64,000 nt of DNA from Paenibacillus sp. FSL R10-2734 (GCF_037963865.1 NZ_CP150170.1:5580001-5644000); one strand, 5' to 3'. Positions 1 through 8,693 are shown, counted from the stretch's first letter. Translations and numbers: made by a program. The notes: generated by a model not told the origin, from the letters alone.

Positions 1-1
1 A

Positions 2-655
2 CCAAAAGTCGAAGAGATATCCATCCGAAATCCGGTTTTGACAAAGACGAGCACCCTCATTTTTGCATCGGGTCTACTGCCGATTATGTTGGTCATTGTG
101 TTTCAAGGCGCTCTGCGCGATGGTATTACAACCTGGATGCCGACCTACATCCAAGACGTCTACCACTTGAGCACTTCCATATCGATTTTGAGTACAGCCA
201 TACTTCCCATCTTTACGATCGTGAGTGTTGCCTTCGCGACATTTGTTCAACGGCTTGTTGAGAACGAATTAAAGACCTCAACCTACATTTGGGGCACTGG
301 ATTTATCGCTTGTATGGTGTTGATCACGCTATTTGCCTCGAATGCAGTTGTATCCATTACACTTATGGCCATCATAACAGGTTGTATGCACGGCATAAAT
401 TTGATGCTGCTCAGCTATCTGCCTTTGCATTTTGAAAAATACGGGCGCGTATCGACTATGTCGGGTATTCTAAATTCATTCACTTACCTCGGCAGCGCCA
501 TATCCATTTATGGCATCGCAACCTTAAGCGAACATCTGGGTTGGAAATTTACTATTATTTCTTGGAGTGTTATAGCGTTTATGGGAACGATAATTTGTGC
601 TTTATGCGTTCGAAGATGGAAACGGTTTACCAGCGAGCCTGCCAACTTCTTGTAG
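2..655 (+). CDS. MFS transporter, C-terminal part (cut by window edge)
   Basis: The reading frame is open from base 2, so the start lies outside the window; a TTG at 38 is internal. About 217 residues with six hydrophobic segments are visible, the size of the C-terminal half of a major facilitator transporter. The motif DGITTWMPTYIQDVYHLS resembles the seventh-helix region of organophosphate/sugar-phosphate type antiporters, and a basic tail RRWKR closes the last helix. The substrate cannot be told from this half. The gene ends in a degraded region with remnants on the other strand. Family assignment is fairly safe; subfamily is a guess. Confidence 0.75.
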   Translation, partial: PKVEEISIRNPVLTKTSTLIFASGLLPIMLVIVFQGALRDGITTWMPTYIQDVYHLSTSISILSTAILPIFTIVSVAFATFVQRLVENELKTSTYIWGTGFIACMVLITLFASNAVVSITLMAIITGCMHGINLMLLSYLPLHFEKYGRVSTMSGILNSFTYLGSAISIYGIATLSEHLGWKFTIISWSVIAFMGTIICALCVRRWKRFTSEPANFL

Positions 656-826
656 TCGGGATTGTCTTTAGCCATATGCTCGGCGTAAATTGCCATACCG
701 ACTGGGCTTCCACAGACAATTAATATACCAACTGCTTGGTCGACGTCGACGTGCAGCCGCCCGGCTACTCATAACAGGTCATGGCTTCGATTACGGCTTC
801 ATTCGCGACTGATTAAGAATTCTGAT
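647..826 (-). pseudogene. frameshifted short coding remnant, function unknown
   Basis: On the minus strand one frame reads ANEAVIEAMTCYE and then stops. Shifting by one base continues as VAGRLHVDVDQAVGILIV and on through MAIYAEHMAKDNPDYKKLAG. The two pieces join smoothly and look like ordinary protein sequence, which suggests a small gene broken by a frameshift. I do not recognise the family. It overlaps the end of the MFS gene by a few bases, and a stop lies just before the first piece, so only a fragment remains. A chance open frame cannot be excluded. Confidence 0.25.
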
Positions 827-870
827 GTCCCTCGCATCGGACACCCTAATGGATGTCCGTCTTGTTAATA

Positions 871-912
871 TGGAGCCTAGGGGGATCGAACCCCTGACCT
901 CGTCGCTGCCAG
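871..912 (-). pseudogene. tRNA-Ala remnant (3' part)
   Basis: Read on the minus strand this has a complete T arm (AGGGGTTCGATCCCCCT), a 3' acceptor strand ending GGCTCCA, and an anticodon-arm-like hairpin. No D arm or 5' acceptor strand precedes it. The T arm is the same as in the intact tRNA-Ala at 1687-1762. It is best explained as a truncated, dead tRNA-Ala gene. Confidence 0.6.
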
Positions 913-1026
913 TGGAGCGACGAGGTTTTGTACGTTAGGGAACAGCGATAGAAATCCTTATGTAGCAAAGCATTCTGGGATTTCTCTTATCAAGAAAAAG
1001 TTAGTCTTCATCAAATGCCTCAACCA

Positions 1027-1385
1027 CAATGGGTACGGCTGCTGTCACAGCATTACCTTTTTCATAAATAACCGTGCACTCTCTGTTATTCTTGCAACAT
1101 CTCTTCTATTATCTCGCATAGATGGAAGAATGATATTATCGAGCATATTCAAGTTTTTCAATAAGGTTGGCTGCTGGAACACAAATCCCATTTGATTTCG
1201 GCGTATATCCGCAAGCTCATTTCCCTTGAGTATCGATATGTCCTTACCGTCAAAAATGACCTTACCCTGTCCTATACTATCCATTCCACTAAGGCAACGA
1301 ACTCACCCTCGTTTATTTCAACAGACACCCCGTCGAGAACTCTTTGCTTTTCATTGCCTTCACCGAACGTGTAATATATTGCATC
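1027..1385 (-). pseudogene. ABC transporter ATP-binding protein, decayed (LolD/MacB type)
   Basis: One frame gives FGEGNEKQRVLDGVSVEINE and GEFVAL, the usual start of a LolD/MacB-like ATPase. Another frame, entered at about 1285, continues GMDSIGQGKVIFDGKDIS and includes a Q-loop (FVFQQPTLLKNLNMLDN). The stretch that should hold Walker A (GxxGxGKST) is missing, so a deletion with a frameshift joins the two parts. The protein also breaks off well before the signature motif and Walker B. The last bases, in yet another frame, read GNAVTAAVPIVVEAFDED then stop, which looks like the tail of an unrelated gene (compare the GNAV motif of C5 DNA methyltransferases). This cannot encode a working ATPase. 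Confidence 0.7.
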
Positions 1386-1565
1386 TTAATATCTAAGTTA
1401 GTAAACCCCATGGAGGAGCCAGCAGTGAGCTGTGAGATAGTGACAAACTAAACAAAAAGAACGAGCAGCAAAAGCGATTTTTTTGGGTGCCTAGGTGGCG
1501 GTTGTCCTTGCTGTGTTTTATGTGTTTGATGTTTGGTAATTCGAGTTTGTAGGTTCGAAAATAGC

Positions 1566-1590
1566 AAAAAAACGGCATTTCTGCCGTTTT
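1566..1590 (-). terminator. terminator after the tRNA pair
   Basis: On the minus strand AAAACGGC, a short loop and GCCGTTTTTTT form a hairpin with a U tract. It follows the tRNA-Ala and tRNA-Lys genes by a few bases. Confidence 0.7.
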
Positions 1591-1597
1591 CTTAGGA

Positions 1598-1670
1598 TGG
1601 ACTCTCAGGGGCTCGAACCCTGGACAAATAGATTAAGAGTCTACTGCTCTACCAACTGAGCTAAGAGTCC
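1598..1670 (-). tRNA. tRNA-Lys (CTT)
   Basis: A full cloverleaf reads on the minus strand: acceptor GGACTCT paired with AGAGTCC, D arm GCTCAGTTGGTAGAGC, a GTAGA/TCTAT anticodon stem with loop CTCTTAA (anticodon CTT, lysine AAG), and T arm CAGGGTTCGAGCCCCTG. The discriminator base is A. CCA is not encoded; TCC follows. Confidence 0.9.
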
Positions 1671-1686
1671 ATAATATGAAGTATTC

Positions 1687-1762
1687 TGGTGGAGAATAGG
1701 GGGATCGAACCCCTGACCTCATCGCTGCCAGCGATGCGCTCTCCCAGCTGAGCTAATTCCCC
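1687..1762 (-). tRNA. tRNA-Ala (GGC)
   Basis: The minus strand gives acceptor GGGGAAT paired with ATTCTCC, D arm GCTCAGCTGGGAGAGC, anticodon arm CATCG-CTGGCAG-CGATG (anticodon GGC) and T arm AGGGGTTCGATCCCCCT. The 3' end ACCA is encoded. It lies just upstream of tRNA-Lys and probably shares its transcript. Confidence 0.92.
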
Positions 1763-1837
1763 ATATATTTACATTTTACCCAATTAATGATAATCGAAAT
1801 TCGGTTAATTTAGGGTAGTGTTTCTAACCAGCTTGTA

Positions 1838-1859
1838 CTCCCAGCTGAGCTATGGCCCC
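1838..1859 (-). pseudogene. tRNA-Ala remnant (5' part)
   Basis: The minus strand starts GGGGCCATAGCTCAGCTGGG, the acceptor and D-arm half typical of tRNA-Ala, then runs into unrelated sequence without an anticodon or T arm. It is the mirror of the 3' remnant at 871-912, but the two acceptor halves do not pair fully, so they probably came from different tRNA genes. Confidence 0.55.
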
Positions 1860-2020
1860 AAACATAAATTTTTAGGTGTATGTAAACACACTTCTAAAAT
1901 TCAGTTCGGTGTATTTAAGTCATTCTGACAAACTCAAGCGCCGTAGGCGACTCCTATATAATATAAAAAATCGCCTTCGCTGTCAACACTTTTTTTATAG
2001 TCAGTAAACTAGCCACAACT

Positions 2021-2497
2021 CTACAATCTATCCAGATCCCCAGTGCTTTTAGACAGCAGACCCTTTAGTTCCTTCATGAACATGTTAATGTCCTTGAACT
2101 GGCGATATACGGACGCAAAGCGAACATACGCGACTTCATCAACTGGATAGAGCTGTTCCATAACAAATTCACCGATCTGTTGACTCTCCACTTCTGCTAC
2201 AGCGATGCCACGTAGGGATTTCTCCACTTCAGAGACGATCTTCTCTAGACGTTCTACAGAGACTGGTCGTTTCTCGCAAGCACGGATTAGACCACGCAGA
2301 ATTTTATCACGGCTGAATTCCTCACGGCTGCCGTCTTTCTTGATCACGATTAACGGTGTTTCTTCAATCATTTCAAAGGTTGTAAACCTTTTGCTACATC
2401 CCTCGCATTCACGCCTGCGGCGGATTGACTTATTCTCATTCGCTGGTCGCGAGTCGAGTACTTTAGTATTTGTGTGGTCACAGTAAGGGCATTTCAT
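2021..2497 (-). CDS. nrdR: transcriptional repressor NrdR
   Basis: NrdR senses ATP/dATP and represses ribonucleotide reductase genes. The 158-residue product has the N-terminal zinc ribbon (C3, C6, C31, C34: CPYC and CEGC with an RRRRE stretch between) and then an ATP-cone domain from about residue 49 (VIKKDGSREEFSRDKILRGL) to 139. Length matches the family. A GTG further upstream at 2509 would add four residues, but MKCPYC is the family start, and AGGAAG lies 11 bases before it. In Bacillus nrdR sits in the same neighbourhood as polA and mutM. Confidence 0.95.
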   Translation of the reverse strand: MKCPYCDHTNTKVLDSRPANENKSIRRRRECEGCSKRFTTFEMIEETPLIVIKKDGSREEFSRDKILRGLIRACEKRPVSVERLEKIVSEVEKSLRGIAVAEVESQQIGEFVMEQLYPVDEVAYVRFASVYRQFKDINMFMKELKGLLSKSTGDLDRL

Positions 2498-2604
2498 AAG
2501 CTTCATCACTTCCTATTACATAATGTTTTTTTGTCCCGGACCTTTAAACATCCGGCTTTTGAAGAGCTATTTCATTTTTTCCAGAAATCACCGTTTTTTT
2601 GTTG

Positions 2605-2634
2605 TAATGATTATGGCAAGTCCGGCACATAATA
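2605..2634 (+). promoter_or_regulatory. sigma-G-like forespore promoter of the spore protein gene
   Basis: TAATG at 2605-2609 matches four of five bases of the sigma-G -35 (GMATR), followed after exactly 18 bases by CATAATA, a full match to CATWMTA, at 2628-2634. It lies about 30 bases before the spore protein start. Small acid-soluble spore protein genes are normally sigma-G dependent. Confidence 0.6.
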
Positions 2635-2662
2635 CAGTTACCAACAGAGGAGGTGAACAGCA

Positions 2663-2881
2663 ATGAGCCAAAACAACAGCTCCAATAACCTTGTAGCTCC
2701 AAATTCCCGCGGTGCCTTGGAACAACTTAAATATGAAGTTGCCCAAGAACTAGGAATCACGCTTTCCCCAGATGGTTACCAAGGCAATAAAACTTCTTAT
2801 GAAAATGGTTCGATCGGTGGTTACATCACTAAACGTCTTGTAACCCTGGCAGAACAACAATTGGCAGGTCAATACAAATAA
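2663..2881 (+). CDS. alpha/beta-type small acid-soluble spore protein
   Basis: Alpha/beta SASPs coat and protect DNA in the dormant spore and are degraded at germination. The 72-residue product has both family signatures: LKYEVAQELGI, which contains the germination protease site, and GGYITKRLV near the C terminus. An asparagine/serine-rich head precedes them. The start is preceded by a strong AGGAGGTGAA, and a sigma-G-like promoter lies upstream. It is transcribed alone and ends at a hairpin terminator. Confidence 0.95.
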   Translation: MSQNNSSNNLVAPNSRGALEQLKYEVAQELGITLSPDGYQGNKTSYENGSIGGYITKRLVTLAEQQLAGQYK

Positions 2882-2904
2882 CCTGTCGACATAAGCTTAC
2901 TGAG

Positions 2905-2945
2905 GAAGTATTAAACGACCAACAGGTCGTTTAATGCTTCTTTTT
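2905..2945. terminator. bidirectional terminator
   Basis: GAAGTATTAAACGACC and GGTCGTTTAATGCTTC form a 16-bp stem around AACA, followed by five T on the plus strand. It ends the spore protein gene and can also serve the convergent lytic transglycosylase gene. Confidence 0.85.
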
Positions 2946-2960
2946 ATACATAACACGGTT

Positions 2961-3524
2961 TTAGAATTCGCTGTAAATATCCGTGTACTGATCATAGTAA
3001 TAATTGACACGCTGTACATAATGACGGGTTTCACCAAACGGAATATCCTTAATCGAAGCATCCGTTCCATCCCAGACTCCTTCGTCCAGCCAGCGCTTAA
3101 CTTTTCCTGGCCCAGCATTATAAGCAGCGATAATTGCTGTACGATTACCTTTGAACTGACGGGATAGTGTTGAAAGATACCAAGTACCTAGTTCAATATT
3201 TGCATAGGGTTCATGCTTTAACTCCTCCATAGATACATCTGGAAGCTTGGCCTTTTCAAGAGCCCACTTGGCGGTATCCGGCATAAGCTGCATTAAACCT
3301 ATAGCACCTTTTTTGGATTCTCGTCCAGTTTTGAAGTTCGTTTCCACTCGGATAATCGAAGCTACTAAAAACGGGTCTATATCGTACGTAATGCTGTGCT
3401 TACGGATCTCATCTTTATAATGGATCGGATAAAACCAGGACATCCAGTTCGTACTCAGAAACAATATCGCAGTAAAACCAATGAATAACAGAAGAAGGAC
3501 TCTTTTTTTACGTAACCATTTCAT
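2961..3524 (-). CDS. membrane-anchored lytic transglycosylase (SLT domain)
   Basis: Lytic transglycosylases cleave peptidoglycan glycan strands. The 187-residue product has a basic start, one membrane segment at about residues 9-25, and then a soluble-transglycosylase-like domain: catalytic Glu61 in IIRVETNFK, GLMQLMP near residue 75 and AAYNAGPGKVKRWL near 140. It should act outside the membrane. The chosen ATG overlaps the coaE stop in an ATGA, which implies translational coupling; an upstream ATG at 3545 lies inside coaE. Similar genes sit beside coaE in related Bacilli. Confidence 0.9.
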   Translation of the reverse strand: MKWLRKKRVLLLLFIGFTAILFLSTNWMSWFYPIHYKDEIRKHSITYDIDPFLVASIIRVETNFKTGRESKKGAIGLMQLMPDTAKWALEKAKLPDVSMEELKHEPYANIELGTWYLSTLSRQFKGNRTAIIAAYNAGPGKVKRWLDEGVWDGTDASIKDIPFGETRHYVQRVNYYYDQYTDIYSEF

Positions 3525-4117
3525 GATAAGCCCAGCCTGTCCCAAAAAACAGCAACCTGCTGCTCAGTGTGCGCAAGATCGCCACTGTTGTCAATGATAT
3601 AGTCCGCTTTATTACGCTTCGCTTCAATATCCATCTGTGCATTCAAGCGTGCTTCTGCTTCTTCTATTGAAAGTCCGTTACGTTCCATTAATCGAGCGAT
3701 TTGTACCTCACGAGGAACATAGACCACCACTATCTCATGGAACAAGTTCTCGAGTCCTGATTCAAAAAGAAGAGGGATATCCACAATGATTAACTTCTTT
3801 GGATCTTCTTCCTCCATGCTGTTCATACGTTCTTTAATTTCCCGCCGGATTGCAGGATGCGTCAGATTGTTCAGAGCTTGCAGGGCCGCTGGGTCTCGAA
3901 ATACAATGTCCCCCAGCTTGCCCCTATTCAGTGTGCCGTCCGGAGAGAGGATCTCACTTCCGAATTGTTTCACAGCCGCAGCCAGCACCTCATGACCGGG
4001 GAGCATAACTTCTCTGGCGATCACATCTGCGTCAACCAGCCTCGCTCCCTTGCTCACAAGCAGTGCGGACACCGTGCTTTTTCCGGATGCAATGCCTCCG
4101 GTTAAGCCAATAATCAT
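3521..4117 (-). CDS. coaE: dephospho-CoA kinase
   Basis: CoaE phosphorylates the 3' hydroxyl of the ribose of dephospho-CoA, the last step of coenzyme A synthesis. The 198-residue product opens with the P-loop GLTGGIASGKST (residues 4-15) and has the DADVIAREV substrate motif, VVDIPLLFE-like segment and LID region of the family. It belongs to the minus-strand run polA-mutM-ytaF-coaE, close to the arrangement in Bacillus subtilis, and overlaps the downstream transglycosylase start by four bases. Confidence 0.95.
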   Translation of the reverse strand: MIIGLTGGIASGKSTVSALLVSKGARLVDADVIAREVMLPGHEVLAAAVKQFGSEILSPDGTLNRGKLGDIVFRDPAALQALNNLTHPAIRREIKERMNSMEEEDPKKLIIVDIPLLFESGLENLFHEIVVVYVPREVQIARLMERNGLSIEEAEARLNAQMDIEAKRNKADYIIDNSGDLAHTEQQVAVFWDRLGLS

Positions 4118-4126
4118 GTACTCACC

Positions 4127-4876
4127 TCATAATAGCTTCAGTATTCCCATTGTAATTAATAATAACGCGGGTAGTGCAGCAGCATGCTTCATCCAGTAGT
4201 TCCCGGCGAATCTTAATCCAGTCTTCATGCCCAGCAATAGAAATGTACCACTAAACATAGCAATTGTAAGTGATGTCCATATCGGATTGAACCCGAGTAG
4301 TGCTGCACCTAGTCCGGCTCCAAAAGCATCTAGCGAGAGTGCAATCCCAAGCAGCATTGCTTCCATGGAAGAAATACTCCCAGAATCATCCATATCGGCT
4401 GATGACGGCGTACGTAAGATTTGTACAACAATCCCCAACCGCCGTAGTTCAAGAGAAAAGACAGCCGACTTTGACTGCACCTGAGCTATGGCTGCTTCTG
4501 CTACAACATCTTCCGTATCAACAGCTACCTCTGCACAAGCCGCTGTGGTTAGCACATTTTCTTCATTATTTTCACATTCACCACTCTGTTCCTTCTCTTT
4601 CTGCATTAGCATCTGAACGAGCGACCAGCACCCCATTAACACGAGTATAACAGCGCCAACCTCAGAAGCCGCATGTGGAGATACTACCTTAGCAAGCAAC
4701 ACACCTACCTGCATAGATACACAAATAACTACCCCCGAACAAAGCGAGATAATCAGAACGGAGAGCAATGGTATTTTTAATTTACGCAGTCCATATGTAA
4801 TACCAACGCCAAAACCATCCAAACTCAATGCAAAAGCTAATAATATCAGTGAAAAAAATGGGCTGAGCACCCGCAA
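4127..4876 (-). CDS. ytaF: sporulation membrane protein YtaF
   Basis: YtaF is a MntP/DUF204-like membrane protein linked to sporulation; its molecular role is not settled. The 249-residue product has about six membrane segments in two halves, each starting with the repeat-like motif ALSLDGFGVGITYG (residues 16-30) or ALSLDAFGAGLGAA (near residue 180). The halves are separated by an acidic cytoplasmic loop rich in Glu and Ala (about residues 92-135). It lies 9 bases upstream of coaE, so they are probably co-transcribed. Family is clear from the two-fold motif and the neighbourhood. Confidence 0.88.
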   Translation of the reverse strand: MRVLSPFFSLILLAFALSLDGFGVGITYGLRKLKIPLLSVLIISLCSGVVICVSMQVGVLLAKVVSPHAASEVGAVILVLMGCWSLVQMLMQKEKEQSGECENNEENVLTTAACAEVAVDTEDVVAEAAIAQVQSKSAVFSLELRRLGIVVQILRTPSSADMDDSGSISSMEAMLLGIALSLDAFGAGLGAALLGFNPIWTSLTIAMFSGTFLLLGMKTGLRFAGNYWMKHAAALPALLLITMGILKLL

Positions 4877-4997
4877 TCCCTCCTGTGAAGAACCGGAACA
4901 CTGAAGAATTCACTTTATTCAGCTTCCGTTCTCTATTGAGCATTCTTCACACAGTATATGGGCGGGACAAGTAGTGGGTGCCAACCTAATTACCTCT

Positions 4998-5834
4998 TCA
5001 GATCTCTGCCTTACGTTGACAGCTTGGACAATAATGCGTGCCGCGGCCACCTACAACAGTTTTCTCAATCATCGTTCCACAGTGATTACACGGCTGATCT
5101 TTACGACCATATATCAACAACTGCTGCTGGTAAGTGCCGCTCTCACCTTGACCATTCACATACGATTTTACAGATGAGCCACCAGCGTTCACCGCTTCCG
5201 TCAGAGTCGCGACAATAGCGTGATGCAGCTGTTCAAGCTGAGCATCAGAGAGATCTTTTGCGCTCACTTCAGGATGAATTCCTGCACGGTGCAACGACTC
5301 ATCTACATAAATATTACCTATCCCGACGATATATTCCTGATTCAGCAGCAGCGATTTAATTTTTGTGCTTTTGCCTGATACAATCTGCTTAAACCTCTCC
5401 GGAGTAAAAGATGGCTCCAGTGGCTCCTGTCCAAGCTTATTTAGGGGCGGAAGCTGCAGGTCTTCACCGATCTGAAAAAGATGCATCGTACCAAACTGAC
5501 GAACATCCGTGTAGCGCAGCTCAGTACCATCCGTAAAATGGAATATCACATGCGTATGCTTGTCCAGTGGGTCATCCTTCGAAAAAAGTCCGTAACGGCC
5601 CTCCATCCGTAAATGAGACACCAGCACCAAACCGTCTAGTACGATGCGCAAAAACTTTCCTCTTCGTTCTACATTAACAATACTATGACCTGCGAGCAGG
5701 TTGGCAAAAGCCTGAATATCATCCGGCCGCTGAATAATCCGAGCCAGCCGAACGGTTACACTCTCTATCTGCTTTCCATTAACTAACTCATTCAGTGTTC
5801 TCTTGACTGTCTCTACTTCCGGTAATTCCGGCAT
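4998..5834 (-). CDS. mutM: formamidopyrimidine-DNA glycosylase (Fpg)
   Basis: MutM removes oxidised purines such as 8-oxoguanine and nicks the DNA at the site. The 278-residue product begins MPELPEVET, so that after removal of Met the catalytic Pro and Glu are in place. It has RRGKFLRI with the conserved lysine, the GIGNIYVDE helix-two-turn-helix, and a C-terminal zinc finger (CNHC and CPSC). It directly follows polA on the same strand, as in many Firmicutes. The start is fixed by the catalytic N terminus. Confidence 0.97.
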   Translation of the reverse strand: MPELPEVETVKRTLNELVNGKQIESVTVRLARIIQRPDDIQAFANLLAGHSIVNVERRGKFLRIVLDGLVLVSHLRMEGRYGLFSKDDPLDKHTHVIFHFTDGTELRYTDVRQFGTMHLFQIGEDLQLPPLNKLGQEPLEPSFTPERFKQIVSGKSTKIKSLLLNQEYIVGIGNIYVDESLHRAGIHPEVSAKDLSDAQLEQLHHAIVATLTEAVNAGGSSVKSYVNGQGESGTYQQQLLIYGRKDQPCNHCGTMIEKTVVGGRGTHYCPSCQRKAEI

Positions 5835-5886
5835 GATGTCTTCACCTCAACTACATTATAGCTGATATGCACACCTTAAAGGGAGC

Positions 5887-8556
5887 CTATTTCGCCTCGT
5901 ACCAGTTGCTACCAAAACTTACCTCTGCTTTAAGCGGCACAGATAGCTGCAATGCTCCACCCATCACTTCCGGCAAAAGCGTCTTCATGAGCTCCATTTC
6001 ATCCTCCGGCACCTCGAATACAAGCTCATCGTGCACCTGAAGCAGCATGCGGCTTTTTAACCCACGCTCGAATAGCGCCTTGTCCATATGCACCATTGCC
6101 AGCTTAATGATATCAGCAGCAGTTCCTTGTATAGGTGTATTCATTGCTGTACGTTCCGCAAAAGACCGCAGATTAAAGTTTTTCGCATTAATCTCAGGCA
6201 GATAACGGCGGCGTTCCAGTAGTGTGGTTACATAACCATGCTTCCGTGCCTCCACTACGATATCGTCCATATATCGACGTACGCCTTGGTATACCTCGAA
6301 ATACTGCTCAATAAATTGAGCGGCTTCTTTGCGAGGAATATTCAGGTTCTGCGACAGACCGTAATCACTGATGCCGTACACGATGCCGAAGTTAACGGCT
6401 TTAGCCGCACGACGCATGTTGCTATCAACCTGATCAGCGGTGACTCCAAACACATCCATCGCCGTCTTTGTATGAATATCCATATCATGAAGAAAAGCTT
6501 CCTTCATCCGCTCATCACCGGAAATATGCGCCAGCACTCGCAGTTCGATCTGCGAATAGTCCGCCGCCAGAATGGACCAGCCCGGTTCGGAGGGAACAAA
6601 CACTTTGCGGATTTTACGTCCTTCCTCTAAGCGGATTGGAATGTTCTGCAGGTTCGGAAATTGGCTGCTAAGACGTCCTGTCGCGGCAATCGTCTGCCGA
6701 TAGAAGGTGTGCACCTTCCCAGTTTTCGGGGAAATTTCTTTGAGCAGCCCCTCAACATAGGTGGATTGCAGCTTTGCAATCGTGCGATATTGTAGAATCA
6801 AACGTACTACATCGTGATACGGTGCAAGCTTCTCCAGCACCTCAGCGTCTGTGGAATATCCGGTCTTCGTCTTCTTGACTACCGGGAGACCTAGTTTTAC
6901 AAACAAAATTTCACCCAGCTGCTTTGGTGAATTCAAATTAAACTCTGTGCCACAAATTTCATAAATTTCGGTGACCAGCTTGGAAATCTGAGCTTCGAAT
7001 TCTTTACCGAGCTCTTTGAGATCTCCTTCATTGACTGCAATCCCTTGTTTCTCCATATCCGCAAGAATACGTGATAATGGCATTTCCAGATCCTCGAACA
7101 GTCCGGTCATCGCCGTTTCGATCAATTCCTGCTGTTGTTTCTGGGCGATGCCAAGTACCGTGGCACTCTTACGTGCGACGTGATTCCCTAAGATTTCAAG
7201 CTCAGGAATCTTATATTTAGCACCTTTTCCGAATACCTCTTCATCAGGAGACAGCCGTGGCAAGCCGTATTTAGCGGTAAGATCGTTTAAGTTCTGATTA
7301 GCTTCAGTCGGATCCAGTAAATAAGCAGCCAACTGCACATCATGGGCTGCACCTGCAAAAGCAATTCCATGCCAGTGCAATGCTAAATCAGCACGGTGAA
7401 GATCATACCCGCTCTTCGGAGCCTTCTCGTCTCCTAACCATTCGCGTAGCTTCGCAGCAGCTGGTTTCTGCAGTAATTCAAATGGCACATAATAATGCCG
7501 CTCCAGAGAAGATAACCCTACCCCGATCACCTCAGCACGATGCGGATTATCCCCGTTTGATTCCACATGTAGCGCCGAAATACTAGGCAGTGCTTCACTC
7601 AGCGCCTCTAGTTCTTCTTCGCCAACGATCGTTATATCAAGTAAAGCAGCCTCAACTTCCCCCGCCCCCTCTTCTCCATCAGCAACAGGAGCATAAGCGC
7701 TAAGAGACAGCCGTTCTAAAAGTGATTTGAATTCCAGCTTGGCAAGGGCGGGTCCGGCTGTATCCGCTGAAATCCCGTTAAAGACCATATCTTCCCAAGA
7801 ATGCTCAAGAGGTACTTCACGATAGATTGTCGCCAGTTTCTTACTCATTACAGCATCTTCCGCATGCGTCTCCAGCTTTTCTTTCATTTTACCCTTAAGC
7901 TCACCGGTTCCTGCTAATACGCCTTCCACCGATCCAAATTGATGCAGAAGCTTCAGAGCAGTCTTCTCACCCACACCCGGCACTCCCGGGATGTTATCAC
8001 TCGCATCGCCCATCAGCCCTTTAAGGTCAATGATCTGCTCTGGTGTTAGGTCATATTTCTCACGAATTTGTTCCGGTCCATAAAGCTCGACCTCAGTAAC
8101 CCCTTTGCGGATCAACGCAACGGTCGTGTGTTCAGAAGCCAATTGAAGCATATCCTTGTCTCCCGAAACGATCATAACCTGACGTCCTGCTTCATCCGCT
8201 TGGCGAGAGATGGTTCCAATAATATCATCGGCCTCATAATTACCAATTTCAAACTGCGGTACCCCTAGATTACGGAGTAATTCTTTCAGTAGCGGAAACT
8301 GCTCGGAGAGCTCCGGTGGTGTCTTTTGCCGACCACCTTTATAATCCTCATAACCTTCATGCCGAAAGGTGACTTTCCCTGCATCAAAGGCAACAATCAT
8401 ATGTGTTGGCTTGTGTTCTTCAATCAAACGAAGCAGCATCGTTGTAAATCCGTAAACCGCATTCGTCTGTTGCCCTGCTGTATTTGTCAGCGGGGGCATC
8501 GCGAAGAAAGCACGGTAAATAATATTATTTCCATCTATAAGTATCAACTTTTCCAT
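5887..8556 (-). CDS. polA: DNA polymerase I
   Basis: PolA fills gaps and removes RNA primers. The 889-residue product has an N-terminal 5'-3' exonuclease (about 1-290: LILIDGNNIIYRAFFA, YEADDIIGT, SGDKDMLQL, GVPGVGEKTA), a middle domain of 3'-5' exonuclease fold (about 305-480) and a polymerase domain (about 500-889) with motifs DYSQIELRVLAH, RRAAKAVNFGIVYG and LQVHDELVFEV. The middle domain has ALHVESNGD where proofreading enzymes have a D-x-E motif, so proofreading is probably absent, as in Bacillus PolA. An earlier in-frame ATG at 8577 exists, but MEKLILIDG is the family start and GGCGAGGTG precedes it. Confidence 0.96.
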   Translation of the reverse strand: MEKLILIDGNNIIYRAFFAMPPLTNTAGQQTNAVYGFTTMLLRLIEEHKPTHMIVAFDAGKVTFRHEGYEDYKGGRQKTPPELSEQFPLLKELLRNLGVPQFEIGNYEADDIIGTISRQADEAGRQVMIVSGDKDMLQLASEHTTVALIRKGVTEVELYGPEQIREKYDLTPEQIIDLKGLMGDASDNIPGVPGVGEKTALKLLHQFGSVEGVLAGTGELKGKMKEKLETHAEDAVMSKKLATIYREVPLEHSWEDMVFNGISADTAGPALAKLEFKSLLERLSLSAYAPVADGEEGAGEVEAALLDITIVGEEELEALSEALPSISALHVESNGDNPHRAEVIGVGLSSLERHYYVPFELLQKPAAAKLREWLGDEKAPKSGYDLHRADLALHWHGIAFAGAAHDVQLAAYLLDPTEANQNLNDLTAKYGLPRLSPDEEVFGKGAKYKIPELEILGNHVARKSATVLGIAQKQQQELIETAMTGLFEDLEMPLSRILADMEKQGIAVNEGDLKELGKEFEAQISKLVTEIYEICGTEFNLNSPKQLGEILFVKLGLPVVKKTKTGYSTDAEVLEKLAPYHDVVRLILQYRTIAKLQSTYVEGLLKEISPKTGKVHTFYRQTIAATGRLSSQFPNLQNIPIRLEEGRKIRKVFVPSEPGWSILAADYSQIELRVLAHISGDERMKEAFLHDMDIHTKTAMDVFGVTADQVDSNMRRAAKAVNFGIVYGISDYGLSQNLNIPRKEAAQFIEQYFEVYQGVRRYMDDIVVEARKHGYVTTLLERRRYLPEINAKNFNLRSFAERTAMNTPIQGTAADIIKLAMVHMDKALFERGLKSRMLLQVHDELVFEVPEDEMELMKTLLPEVMGGALQLSVPLKAEVSFGSNWYEAK

Positions 8557-8693
8557 AGTGCACCTCGCCTTTTTCATGCTTACTCCTTACATATTAACAT
8601 ATGGCCTGTCCAAGTAGAAACGCTTTACCCACCTAAACAGTGGGATTAGCTGAAATGTTAGTAACATAAAGAGCTAATATGGGATAATACAGC

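Noticed and set aside
1393..1578. Minus-strand open frame of 61 codons beside the tRNAs
   Set aside because: No ribosome site, no recognisable sequence, and the region holds a tRNA terminator.
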